Positions 1-11,100 of a DNA stretch of 64,000 nt are shown piece after piece. Each line of letters begins with the position of its first letter. The first letter of the stretch is position 1. The stretch lies in the NCBI GenBank assembly GCA_001798135.1, contig MGRJ01000006.1, positions 31,651 to 95,650 on the forward strand, read 5' to 3'. The notes beneath the pieces were generated by a model. It worked only from the letters and a program-made list of their open reading frames with translations, made no database searches and was not told the origin of the DNA. The DNA is from Deltaproteobacteria bacterium RIFCSPHIGHO2_02_FULL_40_28 (GTDB lineage Bacteria > UBA10199 > 2-12-FULL-40-28). The position numbers and the translations under genes are program-made.

Positions 1-424
1 CTGCAAAACCTACAATGATTTGATTTTTTCTTTTTTTGGAACAAATTTCTTTTAAAATATCGGGGTTGCGAACTAACTTAAGAGTAAAACTTGATCTGGT
101 TTTTTTAATTTTTTGCTTTGAGAAATGCTTGGGACGATAATCCGCAACCGCTGCTACCATCATCACAACATCTTGTTTTGCAAAATGTCGCATTACTTGA
201 GTGCGCATTTGAAGAGCTGTTTGTACTGGAATGAATTTGGCCTTATTGGGAGGTTTTAAACTAACGGGTCCACTCACTAGCGTAACTCTATGCCCTAAAG
301 TGATGGCAGCATGTGCCAAAGCATATCCCATTTTACCTGATGAAGCGTTAGTTAGGTAGCGCACCGGATCGAGGGGTTCTTGTGTAGGACCGGCGGTAAT
401 GAGAATGTTGAGTTTTTTAGACAT
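1..424 (-). CDS. coaB: Phosphopantothenate-cysteine ligase (CoaB domain), 3' end outside window
   Basis: CoaB joins 4'-phosphopantothenate to cysteine in coenzyme A synthesis. Reading the minus strand from an ATG at 424-422 gives an opening of MSKKLNILITAGPTQEPLDP, then YLTNASSGKMGYALA, the hallmark N-terminus of the CoaB domain (ITAGPT-EPxDPVRYxxN-SSGKMG). About 141 codons are visible and the gene runs off the left edge. In most bacteria this domain is fused to the C-terminus of CoaC; here it has its own start codon 236 bases after the separate coaC gene on the same strand, with a palindromic repeat between them. No strong Shine-Dalgarno site precedes the ATG. The family call is firm; its status as an independent gene rather than a split fusion is inferred. 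Confidence 0.88.
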   Translation of the reverse strand, partial: MSKKLNILITAGPTQEPLDPVRYLTNASSGKMGYALAHAAITLGHRVTLVSGPVSLKPPNKAKFIPVQTALQMRTQVMRHFAKQDVVMMVAAVADYRPKHFSKQKIKKTRSSFTLKLVRNPDILKEICSKKRKNQIIVGFA

Positions 425-530
425 AAAATTTGTGAATCCCAAAATAAAAAAATTGTCATCACGAGAAGGCCAAACAAGAAAATGTCATTGCATTGATGGA
501 TCCCTACGGGCTAAAGCCCGGAGCCCTCTG

Positions 531-589
531 GTAGGGGCGGCCCCCTGTGGCCGCCCATGAGAAGGGCAACCACGGGGGGTTGCCCCTAC
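531..589. repeat. 59-bp palindromic repeat, copy 1 (intergenic)
   Basis: The element begins GTAGGGGCGG and ends TGCCCCTAC, with two internal hairpin arms (GTGGCCGCCC and GGGCAACCAC). The reverse complement of 43245-43303 has the same length and about 49 of 59 identical positions, most differences being in the central spacer. It lies between coaC and coaB, just after another small hairpin at 507-520 (CGGGCT-AA-AGCCCG). It resembles non-autonomous palindromic (REP/MITE-like) elements. Confidence 0.8.
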
Positions 590-660
590 GTGTCCCCACG
601 ATGATAAAAAAACAACATACAGTCCCAAAAGGAACACCCCTCCCGACTTCACTATGCGCA

Positions 661-1248
661 TTATTTTTTCTTTTTCGAACGTGTAAGCAACTCTTCTACC
701 GCCGATACAATGAGAAAAGGTTCCGACATTCTTCCATGCCCCTCATACCCACAAGCTAGCGAACCTGAGTCAGGTCCTACCACTTGCCATCCAAGCCCAA
801 TGAGTTTATTCAAATTTTCCTGCACAATTTTATTTTCAAACATGTGTACATTCATGGCAGGAGCAAGCAAAATGGGGGCCCGAGTTACACACACAATGGT
901 GGAAAGTAAATCATCACATAAACCATGGGCTGCTTTTGCTAAAAAATTGGCTGTGGCTGGGGCAATAACCATTAAATCTGCGGAGTCAGCCAAGGTAATA
1001 TGCCCCATCTCAGATTCTTGGGTTAAGTTAAATAAATCATCATGAACTTGATTGCAGGAAAGCGCTTGAAAAGTCATGGGAGTTACAAATTGCTTGGCAG
1101 ATGAGGTCATCACCACATGCACATCTACTCCCTCTTGGATTAGCAGACGCACCAGCTCGCAGGATTTGTAACAAGCAATACCGCCAGTCACTCCAACGAT
1201 AATTCGTTTTCCTTTCAACACTGTTTTTGAGTTTTTCGTTTTCATCAT
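661..1248 (-). CDS. coaC: Phosphopantothenoylcysteine decarboxylase (CoaC-type flavoprotein)
   Basis: CoaC decarboxylates phosphopantothenoylcysteine with FMN, the step after CoaB. The 195-residue product has the flavoprotein start GVTGGIACYKS, the catalytic His region EMGHITLADSADLMVIAPATA (split by family motifs GHI and APATANF), the PAMNVHM motif (PXMNXXMW type, with Phe instead of Trp) and the substrate clamp ACGYEGHGRM with its cysteine. It stops after a lysine run and lacks the CoaB half, which follows as a separate gene. Its start is only 28 bases from the divergent AMMECR1 gene, so both promoters must lie within or overlap the gene ends. Two adjacent Met codons (1248 and 1245) are possible starts. 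Confidence 0.9.
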   Translation of the reverse strand: MMKTKNSKTVLKGKRIIVGVTGGIACYKSCELVRLLIQEGVDVHVVMTSSAKQFVTPMTFQALSCNQVHDDLFNLTQESEMGHITLADSADLMVIAPATANFLAKAAHGLCDDLLSTIVCVTRAPILLAPAMNVHMFENKIVQENLNKLIGLGWQVVGPDSGSLACGYEGHGRMSEPFLIVSAVEELLTRSKKKK

Positions 1249-1276
1249 TTCTTTCTTTTATGTTATTCTCCATTTT

Positions 1277-1822
1277 ATGCTATCTGAAAAGCAAAAAGAA
1301 GAGCTTTTAGCTTTGGCCAAAACTACCCTTTCCTCCCATATTTTAGGGAAACCCTTGGCTCCCTTTTCTAATCCAGACCCTGTTTTTCACCAAAAGGTGG
1401 GGGCTTTTGTGACCCTTCATAATCAAGGAGAACTTCGGGGCTGTATTGGGATGATGGAATCGCACTCTCCCCTCTTTGAAACCATCATTCAAATGACAAA
1501 AGCAGCTTCAACAAAGGATCCCCGCTTTGTTTCTGTTTCTGAAAATGAGTTGGGGGAAATTGATATTGAAATTTCAGTTTTAACACCTCGAAAAAAAATT
1601 AATTCTATTGAAGAAATTGAGGTAGGAAAGCATGGTTTATGGATTGAAAAAGGTTTTCATAAGGGAGTGCTGCTTCCACAGGTTGCAAACGAACAAAACT
1701 GGGACCGTGAGAAATTTTTATCTCATACTTGTGTAAAGGCCGGACTTCATCCTGATGAATGGAAAAAAGAAAATACCACCATTATGATCTTTGAAGCCCT
1801 GGTTTTTGGAGAAAAGAATTAG
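1277..1822 (+). CDS. AMMECR1 domain protein
   Basis: This 181-residue protein matches the AMMECR1 family across its whole length; the family hallmark LRGCIG is at about residues 53-58, followed by the typical segment with DPRF and ISVLTP. The biochemical role of bacterial AMMECR1 proteins is not established. It is first in a plus-strand run with an SprT-like protease and two DUF507 genes leading to groESL, and is divergent from coaC with 28 bases between start codons. Length fits the family (about 180-200). Confidence 0.85.
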   Translation: MLSEKQKEELLALAKTTLSSHILGKPLAPFSNPDPVFHQKVGAFVTLHNQGELRGCIGMMESHSPLFETIIQMTKAASTKDPRFVSVSENELGEIDIEISVLTPRKKINSIEEIEVGKHGLWIEKGFHKGVLLPQVANEQNWDREKFLSHTCVKAGLHPDEWKKENTTIMIFEALVFGEKN

Positions 1823-1872
1823 GTTGCCCTTTTTAAGGAATGTATTAAGGAGCCCACCTTTATGAGGGGCAT

Positions 1873-2349
1873 ATGGTTTCAAGAAAAAAAGTAACCAAAA
1901 AAGGAAAGAAAAAACCCATAAACGAGGTGAGAATGAGGGTAAAGGTTTCTCCACGTTTGTTATGGGTGGTTCCCTATCTTAAAAAGGCCAAGGCTAAAAT
2001 GCCCTCGCTTACCTTGCCTACCCAAGTTCGTTCGTTTAAACCTACAAAAACACGCATCATGCGTATTTTAGGAAATGTTTACTTTGAGACCAAAATTATT
2101 GTTTTAGCAACACATACTCAGCAACTTTTTGAAACCAAGTCTGGAAAAACCAGGGTTAAACGCATTATTTCAATTCCCCGCTCCGAAATTTTAGATACCC
2201 TGGCTCATGAGTTGGCTCATTTAAGACATCCCGATCACAACTACGAACACGAAGAATACACGGGCACCATTTTTAAAACCTTTGGCCTTACTCAAAAATG
2301 CCCCACTTGCAAAGGCACTGGAAAAGTAGCGCTTGAAAGCAAACCGTAA
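1873..2349 (+). CDS. SprT-like zinc metalloprotease
   Basis: The 158-residue product has a HELAHLRH zinc-binding motif (HExxH) at about residues 114-121 and a C-terminal CPTCKGTGKV that is probably half of a zinc ribbon. This arrangement fits the SprT-like family, whose eukaryotic member Spartan cleaves DNA-protein crosslinks; the role of short bacterial members is unclear. The N-terminal 30 residues are strongly basic, which suggests nucleic-acid contact. It lies 50 bases after the AMMECR1 gene and 17 before the first DUF507 gene, consistent with one operon. Confidence 0.75.
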   Translation: MVSRKKVTKKGKKKPINEVRMRVKVSPRLLWVVPYLKKAKAKMPSLTLPTQVRSFKPTKTRIMRILGNVYFETKIIVLATHTQQLFETKSGKTRVKRIISIPRSEILDTLAHELAHLRHPDHNYEHEEYTGTIFKTFGLTQKCPTCKGTGKVALESKP

Positions 2350-2366
2350 AAGAGTAAAAAGGATCT

Positions 2367-2648
2367 ATGCGTCTTCATCCCGAGCAAATTCAAAAAATTT
2401 CCAAGATGGTCTTAAAAAAAATCAAGGGAAGTGGGTATGTAACCTTTAAAGTTTCAGAAGAAAAAATTTTTGAAAAAATTGTGGGTGTGATTACAAAAAA
2501 CATGTTTGAGGAATCCAAGCTGGATGAAGAGGCCCAAAAAAAAATGGATCAAGCCCGTTCGCAAATTAAAAGCGGCGATTTAGACGAACACCGGGCCTTT
2601 CAAATGATTAAAAAACAATTAGCAAAAGAAAAAAAATTCGTTTTATAA
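2367..2648 (+). CDS. DUF507 family protein (first copy)
   Basis: A 93-residue protein of the DUF507 family, found mainly in Aquificae, Nitrospirae and former Deltaproteobacteria and of unknown function. It opens MRLHPEQIQKISKMVLKKI and is charged and helical, with no membrane segment. The stop codon is 2 bases before the start of the second DUF507 gene, so the two are translationally linked. The tandem pair is a common arrangement for this family. Confidence 0.78.
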   Translation: MRLHPEQIQKISKMVLKKIKGSGYVTFKVSEEKIFEKIVGVITKNMFEESKLDEEAQKKMDQARSQIKSGDLDEHRAFQMIKKQLAKEKKFVL

Positions 2649-2650
2649 AT

Positions 2651-2923
2651 ATGCGATTCACTGAAGAAAGAATATCCCATTTATCCCACCTCATCCACGA
2701 TGGTCTCTACATGGATGATTTTGTAGATTACACAGACGAAGACGAAGCATTGGCCATCATCAAAAAAGCTTTTGTAGAATTTGTAGCCATTGATGAAGCT
2801 TGCGATCATATCGCCAGCCAAAAAGTAGCCTCTCTCAAAAGAGGAGTAGCCCAGGGTGGAAGCGAATGGCTTATCCTTCATCGTAAGTATTATGAAGAAG
2901 AAATGCGTAAAAAAGGCTTTTAA
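2651..2923 (+). CDS. DUF507 family protein (second copy)
   Basis: A 90-residue DUF507 paralogue of the preceding gene. The C-terminal block VASLKRGVAQGGSEW followed by a YYEEEMRKKGF tail is the most conserved part of the family. The pair may act together; no function is known. The gene ends about 70 bases before the groES promoter, so it terminates the AMMECR1-SprT-DUF507 run. Confidence 0.8.
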   Translation: MRFTEERISHLSHLIHDGLYMDDFVDYTDEDEALAIIKKAFVEFVAIDEACDHIASQKVASLKRGVAQGGSEWLILHRKYYEEEMRKKGF

Positions 2924-2991
2924 GTACAACTGGTTACCGTATTTTATGAACTTCAGTGTCTATTTTTATCCTTCTTTTAAACATCACCCCC

Positions 2992-3041
2992 TTGACAATC
3001 CCTAGCTAAACCCTATATTCCTCCCCGATCTCGCGCGATCG
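2992..3041 (+). promoter_or_regulatory. groESL promoter with palindrome near the start site
   Basis: TTGACA (2992-2997), a 16-base spacer and TATATT (3014-3019) form a near-consensus sigma70 promoter. Directly downstream is CGATC-TCGCGC-GATCG (3026-3041), an inverted repeat placed where it would cover the transcription start. No CIRCE element (TTAGCACTC-N9-GAGTGCTAA) is present, so HrcA control is not supported. A second hairpin, ATTTAAG/CTTAAAT (3046-3052 and 3072-3078), lies in the leader. Confidence 0.7.
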
Positions 3042-3099
3042 TTGTATTTAAGGGTCGCCGATATCTTTACTTAAATAAAACTGAATAAGGAGAGAAATC

Positions 3100-3402
3100 A
3101 TGGCAACAAAAAAATTAAACATTCGTCCTCTACATGATCGCTTGATTGTGAAAAGACTTTCAGAGGAAGAAAAAACCAAGGGTGGTATTATCATTCCCGA
3201 TACTGCAAAAGAAAAACCTCAAGAAGCAGAAGTGATTGCAGTTGGAAATGGAAAAGTGTTGGAAGATGGCAAAAAAGTTCCACTTGATGTGAAGGTGGGA
3301 GACAAGGTTTTGTTTTCCAAATATTCTGGAACTGAAATCAAATTTGAAGGCGAAGAATACCTCATTATGCGTGAGGAGGATATTCAAGCCATTGTTGGTT
3401 AA
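3100..3402 (+). CDS. groES: Co-chaperonin GroES
   Basis: The 100-residue product is full length for GroES, the heptameric lid of the GroEL chamber. It has the mobile-loop region with [14 protein letters not shown] and the conserved [16 protein letters not shown]. An AAGGAG-type ribosome site lies 8 bases before the ATG. It is 26 bases upstream of groEL in the usual two-gene operon. Confidence 0.98.
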   Translation: MATKKLNIRPLHDRLIVKRLSEEEKTKGGIIIPDTAKEKPQEAEVIAVGNGKVLEDGKKVPLDVKVGDKVLFSKYSGTEIKFEGEEYLIMREEDIQAIVG

Positions 3403-3407
3403 TTTAA

Positions 3408-5066
<1,659 letters not shown>

Positions 5067-5092
5067 AAGATTTTCGCCACAAGCGAAACACA

Positions 5093-5128
5093 AAAACCCC
5101 GCTCTCACAAGGAGCTGGGTTTTTTTTG
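5093..5128 (+). terminator. Rho-independent terminator of groESL
   Basis: An imperfect GC-rich stem (ACCCCGCTC / GAGCTGGGT) with a short loop is followed by eight T residues, 27 bases after the groEL stop codon. Confidence 0.88.
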
Positions 5129-5164
5129 GGCTTTTTCAACTGGGCGCGCCAATGAGGGGCGCCA

Positions 5165-5539
5165 CTACTTACTCAGCATGTGATCGATTTTATGAACGAG
5201 GGTAGCTACATGAAAGGGTTTGGTTACATAATCATCTGCACCGTATTTTAAACCTGTTAAACGATCATGTTGAGAATCTTTTGCTGACAGCATCAGCACT
5301 AAAGGTTTTTTGGTGGTTTTTTCCGAACGAATTTTTTGACACAGTTCAATGCCACTCATTCCAGGCATCATAATATCCAAAATAACAAGATCAGGGGGGC
5401 TACTTTTGATCTTCTCCCAGGCTCTCTTGGGATCTAGGGCCGAATCAATCTCATAATTCTTGGGTATTAAAACCGTTCCCAGCATTTTATGAACCTGGGG
5501 ATCATCATCCACAATAAGAATTTTCTTTTGGTTCGCCAT
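5165..5539 (-). CDS. Single-domain response regulator (receiver only)
   Basis: A 124-residue CheY-like receiver with no output domain. The acidic pocket (D11-D12), the phosphoacceptor D55 in LVILDIMMPG, S85 and K107 in YVTKPF are all present, so it should be phosphorylatable. It has no cognate kinase beside it; the downstream lipoprotein genes are on the same strand but upstream in transcription order. Receiver-only proteins usually act by binding partner proteins. Partner unknown. Confidence 0.9.
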   Translation of the reverse strand: MANQKKILIVDDDPQVHKMLGTVLIPKNYEIDSALDPKRAWEKIKSSPPDLVILDIMMPGMSGIELCQKIRSEKTTKKPLVLMLSAKDSQHDRLTGLKYGADDYVTKPFHVATLVHKIDHMLSK

Positions 5540-5582
5540 ACCAAAAGTCTATCCTATTTTTTAAAAAAAAGACAAGGGGGGA

Positions 5583-6944
5583 TTAAGGAATACTTAAAAG
5601 GGAAACCGAATCGTTTAATTCGTTCCCAACAATCACAACAAAGGGGTTTGTATCTAATGCCAAATCTGTTGGTCTTAAACCAACTCCATCGGAGGTTACC
5701 ATGGTGTCTGTAACGGTATTTGTATCCAAACTAATCAAGCTGATTGAATTATCATTTTTATTGGCCACAAAAGCTTCATTTGTACTTTCGTTGATAGCAA
5801 TGCGCGTGGGCCGCTCTCCAACTGTAATGGCTGTTTGTGTAGAGAAATCTGATCCTGAAAGCCTGATCACGCTTCCATTAGTTCGATCAGTAACTAAAGC
5901 TTCAGTAGCACTATTAAATAATTCTACACCACCCCATTCGCCGCTTCCCAAATTAACCTGACTGGAAAGAGTGAGGGTATTGGTAGACGGCCCTTCCGCT
6001 ACAACAATAGAAAAAACCGTATCTCCATTATCAAATTCACTTAAAATCGCAGCTCGTATCTCTCCACCAGATGTTTCATCAAGAGATAATGCAAAGGAAG
6101 ATTCATGAGAGGCTAATGCAGAGGTGGGATGAGTAACTACCAGGGTATCTCCTACGCTAGGACTTACACCTGCTGAATAATCAATTAAACTTACTGATGT
6201 ACTTGCTGTTTCATGTGCTACAAGAGCAAAACTATTCCCAGCACTGGCAGATACCATGCGTGGAGAACTTACTGAAACCGATCCCGTAATAGAGCCCGAA
6301 GTATCCATCAAAGAAAACACCCCATTGCTTGCATCCACCAAAACAGTTTCTCCAGAACCCTGATCTAAATCGAAATCCTGCACAACAAAACTCGTAAGTG
6401 AAAAAGTGCCTGTTTGAGCTAAGGTTGATAAATTAAAAACAGAAAGGCTGGAATCAGTTCCATCTGTTGTCGCTGTAAAACCACGATCTGTGCCAGGCAA
6501 AACAGAAACAGCAACAACATCTCCAGATAGGGCCAGGGTTCCACTAGCGGCTGTTACTGTTGTACTTGTTGATTCTCCATCGGCATTTGTTTGGGTAATT
6601 TGAATTGAATTCCCGGCACTGCCTGTTATCACACAAGAATCGTCAGCACCAAAAGATCCATCACTAGCAGCTATGACAGTACAACTGGGCCCAGAGGCTA
6701 CAGAAAGATTAAGGGCTACAACACTTGCACTCCCTTCAACAGCTCCTTCCGAACCAGAGACAGCCAAGGTTCCATCTCCACGATCAATCACTGCAATGAG
6801 TCCTGCCACAGGAACTGGGATAGAAGTGGATGGAGTTGCACTTCCACAAGAACAAAGCAAAAATAAAGCTAAAAAAAGAAAAAGGGATCCACCTCCCTTT
6901 AAAAAAGGGCTTTTTTTTCTAACGATCTTGAGCGGATAATTCAT
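5583..6944 (-). CDS. Lipoprotein with YVTN-like beta-propeller repeats
   Basis: The 453-residue product starts with a basic segment, a hydrophobic stretch and LLCSC, which fits a lipobox, so it is probably a lipoprotein. The rest is low-charge, Ser/Thr/Val-rich beta sequence. Toward the C-terminus are blocks such as PTRIAINESTNEAFVANKND and a following SISLISLDTNTV, characteristic of YVTN/surface beta-propeller repeats; about three such repeats are visible after residue 350. Function is unknown. It is followed by the receiver gene on the same strand and preceded by a long inverted repeat. Confidence 0.72.
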   Translation of the reverse strand: MNYPLKIVRKKSPFLKGGGSLFLFLALFLLCSCGSATPSTSIPVPVAGLIAVIDRGDGTLAVSGSEGAVEGSASVVALNLSVASGPSCTVIAASDGSFGADDSCVITGSAGNSIQITQTNADGESTSTTVTAASGTLALSGDVVAVSVLPGTDRGFTATTDGTDSSLSVFNLSTLAQTGTFSLTSFVVQDFDLDQGSGETVLVDASNGVFSLMDTSGSITGSVSVSSPRMVSASAGNSFALVAHETASTSVSLIDYSAGVSPSVGDTLVVTHPTSALASHESSFALSLDETSGGEIRAAILSEFDNGDTVFSIVVAEGPSTNTLTLSSQVNLGSGEWGGVELFNSATEALVTDRTNGSVIRLSGSDFSTQTAITVGERPTRIAINESTNEAFVANKNDNSISLISLDTNTVTDTMVTSDGVGLRPTDLALDTNPFVVIVGNELNDSVSLLSIP

Positions 6945-7007
6945 CTGGACCCTTTCTCATTTCCCTTTTATACCATAATTCCTTTTTTTCACCCCTTTTA
7001 TTTTTTC

Positions 7008-7121
7008 ATTTTCAAGGCGACACTTACAGCCCCAACGTTTAAGGGATAGGTTCTTTGGGTCCTCTTAGAACCGTTCCCTACCTGGGACAAACTTGGTTCC
7101 ATAAAATGTCGCCTTGAAAAT
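7008..7121. repeat. Long nested inverted repeat (114 bp)
   Basis: Outer arms of 15 perfect bases (7008-7022 ATTTTCAAGGCGACA, 7107-7121 its reverse complement) enclose an inner imperfect pair, AGGGA-GGTTCT against AGAACC-TCCCT, within 7032-7080. It ends 2 bases before the stop codon of the lipoprotein gene at 7123. It could be a miniature inverted-repeat element or serve as a terminator or RNA-stabilising hairpin. No other copy was noticed in this window. Confidence 0.75.
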
Positions 7122-7122
7122 G

Positions 7123-7866
7123 TCATGGCAAATAGTCGCAAGCTTCGCCACTAAAGGTTGCCATCAATTCGTCAGTGGTTAAACTAACCGAATTACCCGA
7201 GTTGATTTCGTTAATGACAACATTGCCGCTCATGGCAGCAATAACACTCGCAGTAGAATCAGCACCTGAGTATCCAAATACAGAGATATCAAAAATCAGG
7301 GAATAATCTGTGCTGGCTGATGAAATCAGGTTTCCAGAAACGGTATCATAATTTTCTTGTACGAGAGTTAAATAAAGAACATCGCTACTTAAACCTGCAA
7401 CAAGACTTGTCCAGGAACCAGAACTTGTATCATAAGTCCCACTTTGGGTACCAGTCATCCCGCCATTCATCACAACATAATCTTCATCTGTATCCGTGAT
7501 CAGACAATTAGCCGCAAGATAATCAGTCATCGTGTAGTTAATAATACAACCAGAGTAGAAAATACTTTCACCAGAATCGCTCTCTTCTCCACAATCAGGT
7601 GTTGCGAGGGTTACATCAAATCCAGTAGCTGTTTCAATAGCACGAACCGATGGAGGCGGGGCTGATTCAGAACTAGAAACACTTCCTGTAACCAGTGCTG
7701 TTAAAAAAGTTTGAGTAAAGCTGACAATTTCTGGATCCACATCTTCTAAAGCCAGTGCACTACTCGCTTCAGAATCTGAATCTGTGCTCTCACCAGAACT
7801 GCCACAAGCTACAAAGCTTAAAATAATTCCTAAAATGATTACCCATTGTCCCAGGATCTTTTTCAT
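7123..7866 (-). CDS. Lipoprotein of unknown function under a sigma54-type promoter
   Basis: The 247-residue product opens with MKKILGQW, a hydrophobic stretch and the lipobox FVACGSS, so it is an exported lipoprotein. An acidic Ser-rich linker follows (to about residue 40), then a 200-residue beta-rich domain with at least four cysteines (C95, C107, C122 and C243 by approximate count) that could form disulfides. I recognise no family. A GAGGAG ribosome site sits 6 bases before the ATG, and a sigma54 -24/-12 site lies 57 bases upstream. The divergent neighbour is the kinase/sigma54-activator, which makes this lipoprotein its likeliest target. Confidence 0.8.
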   Translation of the reverse strand: MKKILGQWVIILGIILSFVACGSSGESTDSDSEASSALALEDVDPEIVSFTQTFLTALVTGSVSSSESAPPPSVRAIETATGFDVTLATPDCGEESDSGESIFYSGCIINYTMTDYLAANCLITDTDEDYVVMNGGMTGTQSGTYDTSSGSWTSLVAGLSSDVLYLTLVQENYDTVSGNLISSASTDYSLIFDISVFGYSGADSTASVIAAMSGNVVINEINSGNSVSLTTDELMATFSGEACDYLP

Positions 7867-7922
7867 ACTTTACTCCTCTTTTTGAGTTGGGACATAATTA
7901 TCCCAAACCCAAGCAAAGAATA

Positions 7923-7939
7923 AGCAAGATCAATGCCAA
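7923..7939 (-). promoter_or_regulatory. Sigma54 (-24/-12) promoter for lipoprotein 7123-7866
   Basis: On the minus strand the site reads TTGGCATTGATCTTGCT: TGGCA and TTGCT with exactly 10 bases between GG and GC. The predicted start is near 7912, giving a 46-base leader that includes the GAGGAG ribosome site. Placement, spacing and the adjacent sigma54-activator gene all agree. Confidence 0.82.
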
Positions 7940-8132
7940 CTTATATAACTATATGTTTTTAATTATTTTTTTTAAAATTATAGGGTACATCTATTAATTT
8001 ATTATAATTTTTAATTATTAATTTATATAAAAAATGCATATAATATATAACTAATTTTTTATTATAAATATTTGTTTTTATTATATTTTTTATTTTTTGT
8101 AATTAATATCTTTTTTATATAAAATAAAAAGA
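7940..8132. other. Extremely AT-rich intergenic spacer
   Basis: About 190 bases between the divergent lipoprotein and kinase/activator genes are almost entirely A and T with phased short A/T tracts and no gene. It covers the positions upstream of the sigma54 promoter where an activator would bind and where DNA must bend. It should also hold the promoter of the kinase gene, which has no clear Shine-Dalgarno site. No exact operator could be picked out. Confidence 0.6.
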
Positions 8133-11100
8133 ATGAAAATAGGTGAATACATTATCGAAAACGAAATTGGTTGCGGGCTTACTTCAACTATTTATCGGGC
8201 TACAAAAGATAATCAAAAATTAGTCTTAAAACTTTTTAATTCCGAAATTTCAGATGAACTCAAAAGTTTTCTTTTTTTTGAATTTACTCTCCTTCGCGAA
8301 GTATCACATCCAAATTTAGTTTCTGTTGTAGATTTTGGCCTTCATCCCACCACAAACCAATTTTTTATTGTAGAAGAAGAAATAAAAGGAGACTCTCTTT
8401 GTGAATTTTTTAAAGAAAATAAAGAAAACAAATCTATCGCTCTTTTTGGAGAATGTCTTAATGCCTTACATGCTATTCATCGTACTGGTTTTTTGCATGG
8501 TGATCTATCCCCTGCCCATATACGTATCATCAACCAATCAGATGGACCTTTAGTAAAAATTATTGATCTTGGCATGAGCCATCCTCATTTAAGTCAACAA
8601 GGCGGTACTCCCGAATACATAGCCCCAGAAAAAATCACAGGTGATGGTGTTGATTTTAGATCTGATCTTTATTCTTTGGGTGTTTGCTTTTATGAAGCAC
8701 TAACAAAAAATAACCCCTTTCTTAAAAAAAGTCTTTCAGAAACTCTCGCAAGCCAAGTGTCAGTGGAACCAAAACCATGCATAGAATTAAATCCAAAAAT
8801 TCCACCTCAACTGGCCAAGGTGATCACTGAATGTTTGAGAAAAAATCCAGTAGATCGCCCACCCTCTCTCGCTTTTATTCAAGAAGCCCTTGGCTTATCG
8901 GCTTTTTCAGCAGACTTCACAAAAAATGCGCTCATTCATATTAAAAATTCTTGGATTGGAAGAGAAAAAGAAAAAAACGAAGCCATCACCTGGGCTTTTC
9001 ATGCAAAACAAGGATCTGCCCTTGTTATCATGGGTAAAAAAGGTCTTGGAAAATCAAACCTTGCAGAAGAAATTCGTCTCGAAATGGCCAAGAAAGGACT
9101 GAAGGTTACCCCTTATTTAGAAAATATTTCAGAAAAAGAAACTCAGTTTGTTATTTTTAACAACAAAAGAAATATTTTACCAAAAGATTTAGAAAAATTT
9201 TTGTCTTTTAATAAAACTCCTCCACCTCTCTTGATTTTAATTACGCCAGATCAAAATGATCTTTTTAATTTTCTTAAAAAATACTCCTTTGCTACTACAA
9301 CAATCCAGCTTCGTCCCCTTGATCGAAAAGAAATAATTCATCTCATTGTATTAAATTCTGGGGATAAAAATCCCCCTGCTTCTCTTGTTGATTTCATTTT
9401 TGAATCTTCACAAGGCAACCCAGCCCTAGCTAACGATTTACTTCGATCAATTGCAGAAACAGAACATCTTGTTGATTCGCATGGGAACTGGAATTTAGCT
9501 CCACTGGCTGAAAAAAAACTAACTTTAGAAAAACATCTGACCAAAAGTGATTTACTGTATGAAAAAATACTACAAAGCAAAAATAAAAATGAAAAAATTG
9601 AACTTTTCCTTCGTCTCGCCGAAAACAAATTAAGAACAGAACAAACTCATGACATCACCCTGCTTTTTGATGAAATAGAAAAACAAATAAATACTCTCCC
9701 AGAAAAAAATGAAAGCCTTTATAGACAGGCTCAGTTAATTGAAAAGAAAGTATGGTTCTTGCTTTTAAAAAATAAATTTAATAAGGGAGCAGAACTTTTA
9801 AAAACAGCACAAGCTTTTTTACAAAAATCAAAAAATAAGGATCCCTTACTCTCACTTAAACTCTCTAACTTCAAAGGACATATTTATCTTCATCAAGGAG
9901 AGCTTAAAAAAGCTAAAGATCTATTAGAAAAAAATTATAAACTCTGGAAAAAACTTCCTCTCCATCAAAAACAAAGAGTCATTAATAATGATTTGGCTCT
10001 TCTTTTGGTTGCTGAAAATGATTTTGAAAATGCCATTTTAATCCACCAAGAAATGCTTCATTTTTTGGAAGAGCATCTTCCCGAAGCCCTGCTCATTGCA
10101 AGAATTCATTATGCATTGGCCGAATGTCATCAAAAACAAAAAAAATTAAGAGAAGCCAGCCAACATCTTTTAATCTGTTCTGATATTTCACGATCAGAGA
10201 AACTTTGGTCTCTTCTTTTACGTTGCTATAACGCTATGGGAAATATCGAAAGGGAAGAAGGTCATGTTTCTCCTTGTTTAGAAAGTTATGAAAAAGGATA
10301 CCGTTTATCTCTCTATCTCAAAGACACCCTTTCTGGGGCTATCTTATCTCAAAATGCAGGAGCTGTTTATGCAGAGCAAGGAAATGCCTTAAAGGCCAAG
10401 GAATACCTGATACGCTCCGAAAATTTATTAAAACAACTGGATACAAACCTTCCTTACATCAAGGAACTTTCTACCCGTAATTCAATTGAATTAACTCATT
10501 TAGAAAAAACTTCTCTTAAAAAGGAAAAACCAAATTTTATGAATGAAAAATTAAAAGCCATCCTTCATATCAATCGTTTTTTAAACTCCGAACACGACCC
10601 TCAAGCATTACTACGCATTATTTTGCGTTATGCCTTAGATCTTTCAGGTGCAGAAAGTGGTTTAATTCTAACAGAAAAAAATAAGAATGAACTTCAGGTA
10701 GAAACCAGCCTTAACATCGAGGTAGATGACAATCTTACTCAAGTGAGTTGTCAGACAGCACGTAGGGTTTTAGAAACAGGTCAAGCTCTTAAAACCAATA
10801 ATGCCGCAGAAGATGAGGCCTTTAAAAATTATCAATCCGTCCTTCTTTTAGGATTAAAATCAATCTCCTGTCTCCCTATTCGAGCTCAATCTAAAATTTT
10901 GGGGGTTCTTTATTTGACCCATCGCTTTCAAAAAAATCTTTTCCAACCAGAAACAGAAGAAATCCTCCAGGCTTTTGCTGATCAAGCAGGATTAGCTTTA
11001 GAAAATGCCAGACTTCTTTCAGAAATTGAGAATCAAAATCAAAAACTTAAAAATACACTTTCAGAAACAGAAGAAAAATTAGAATTGATGGAAGAAAATC

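Noticed and set aside
3026..3041. CIRCE element at groESL
   Set aside because: The palindrome does not contain TTAGCACTC/GAGTGCTAA half-sites or the 9-base spacing.
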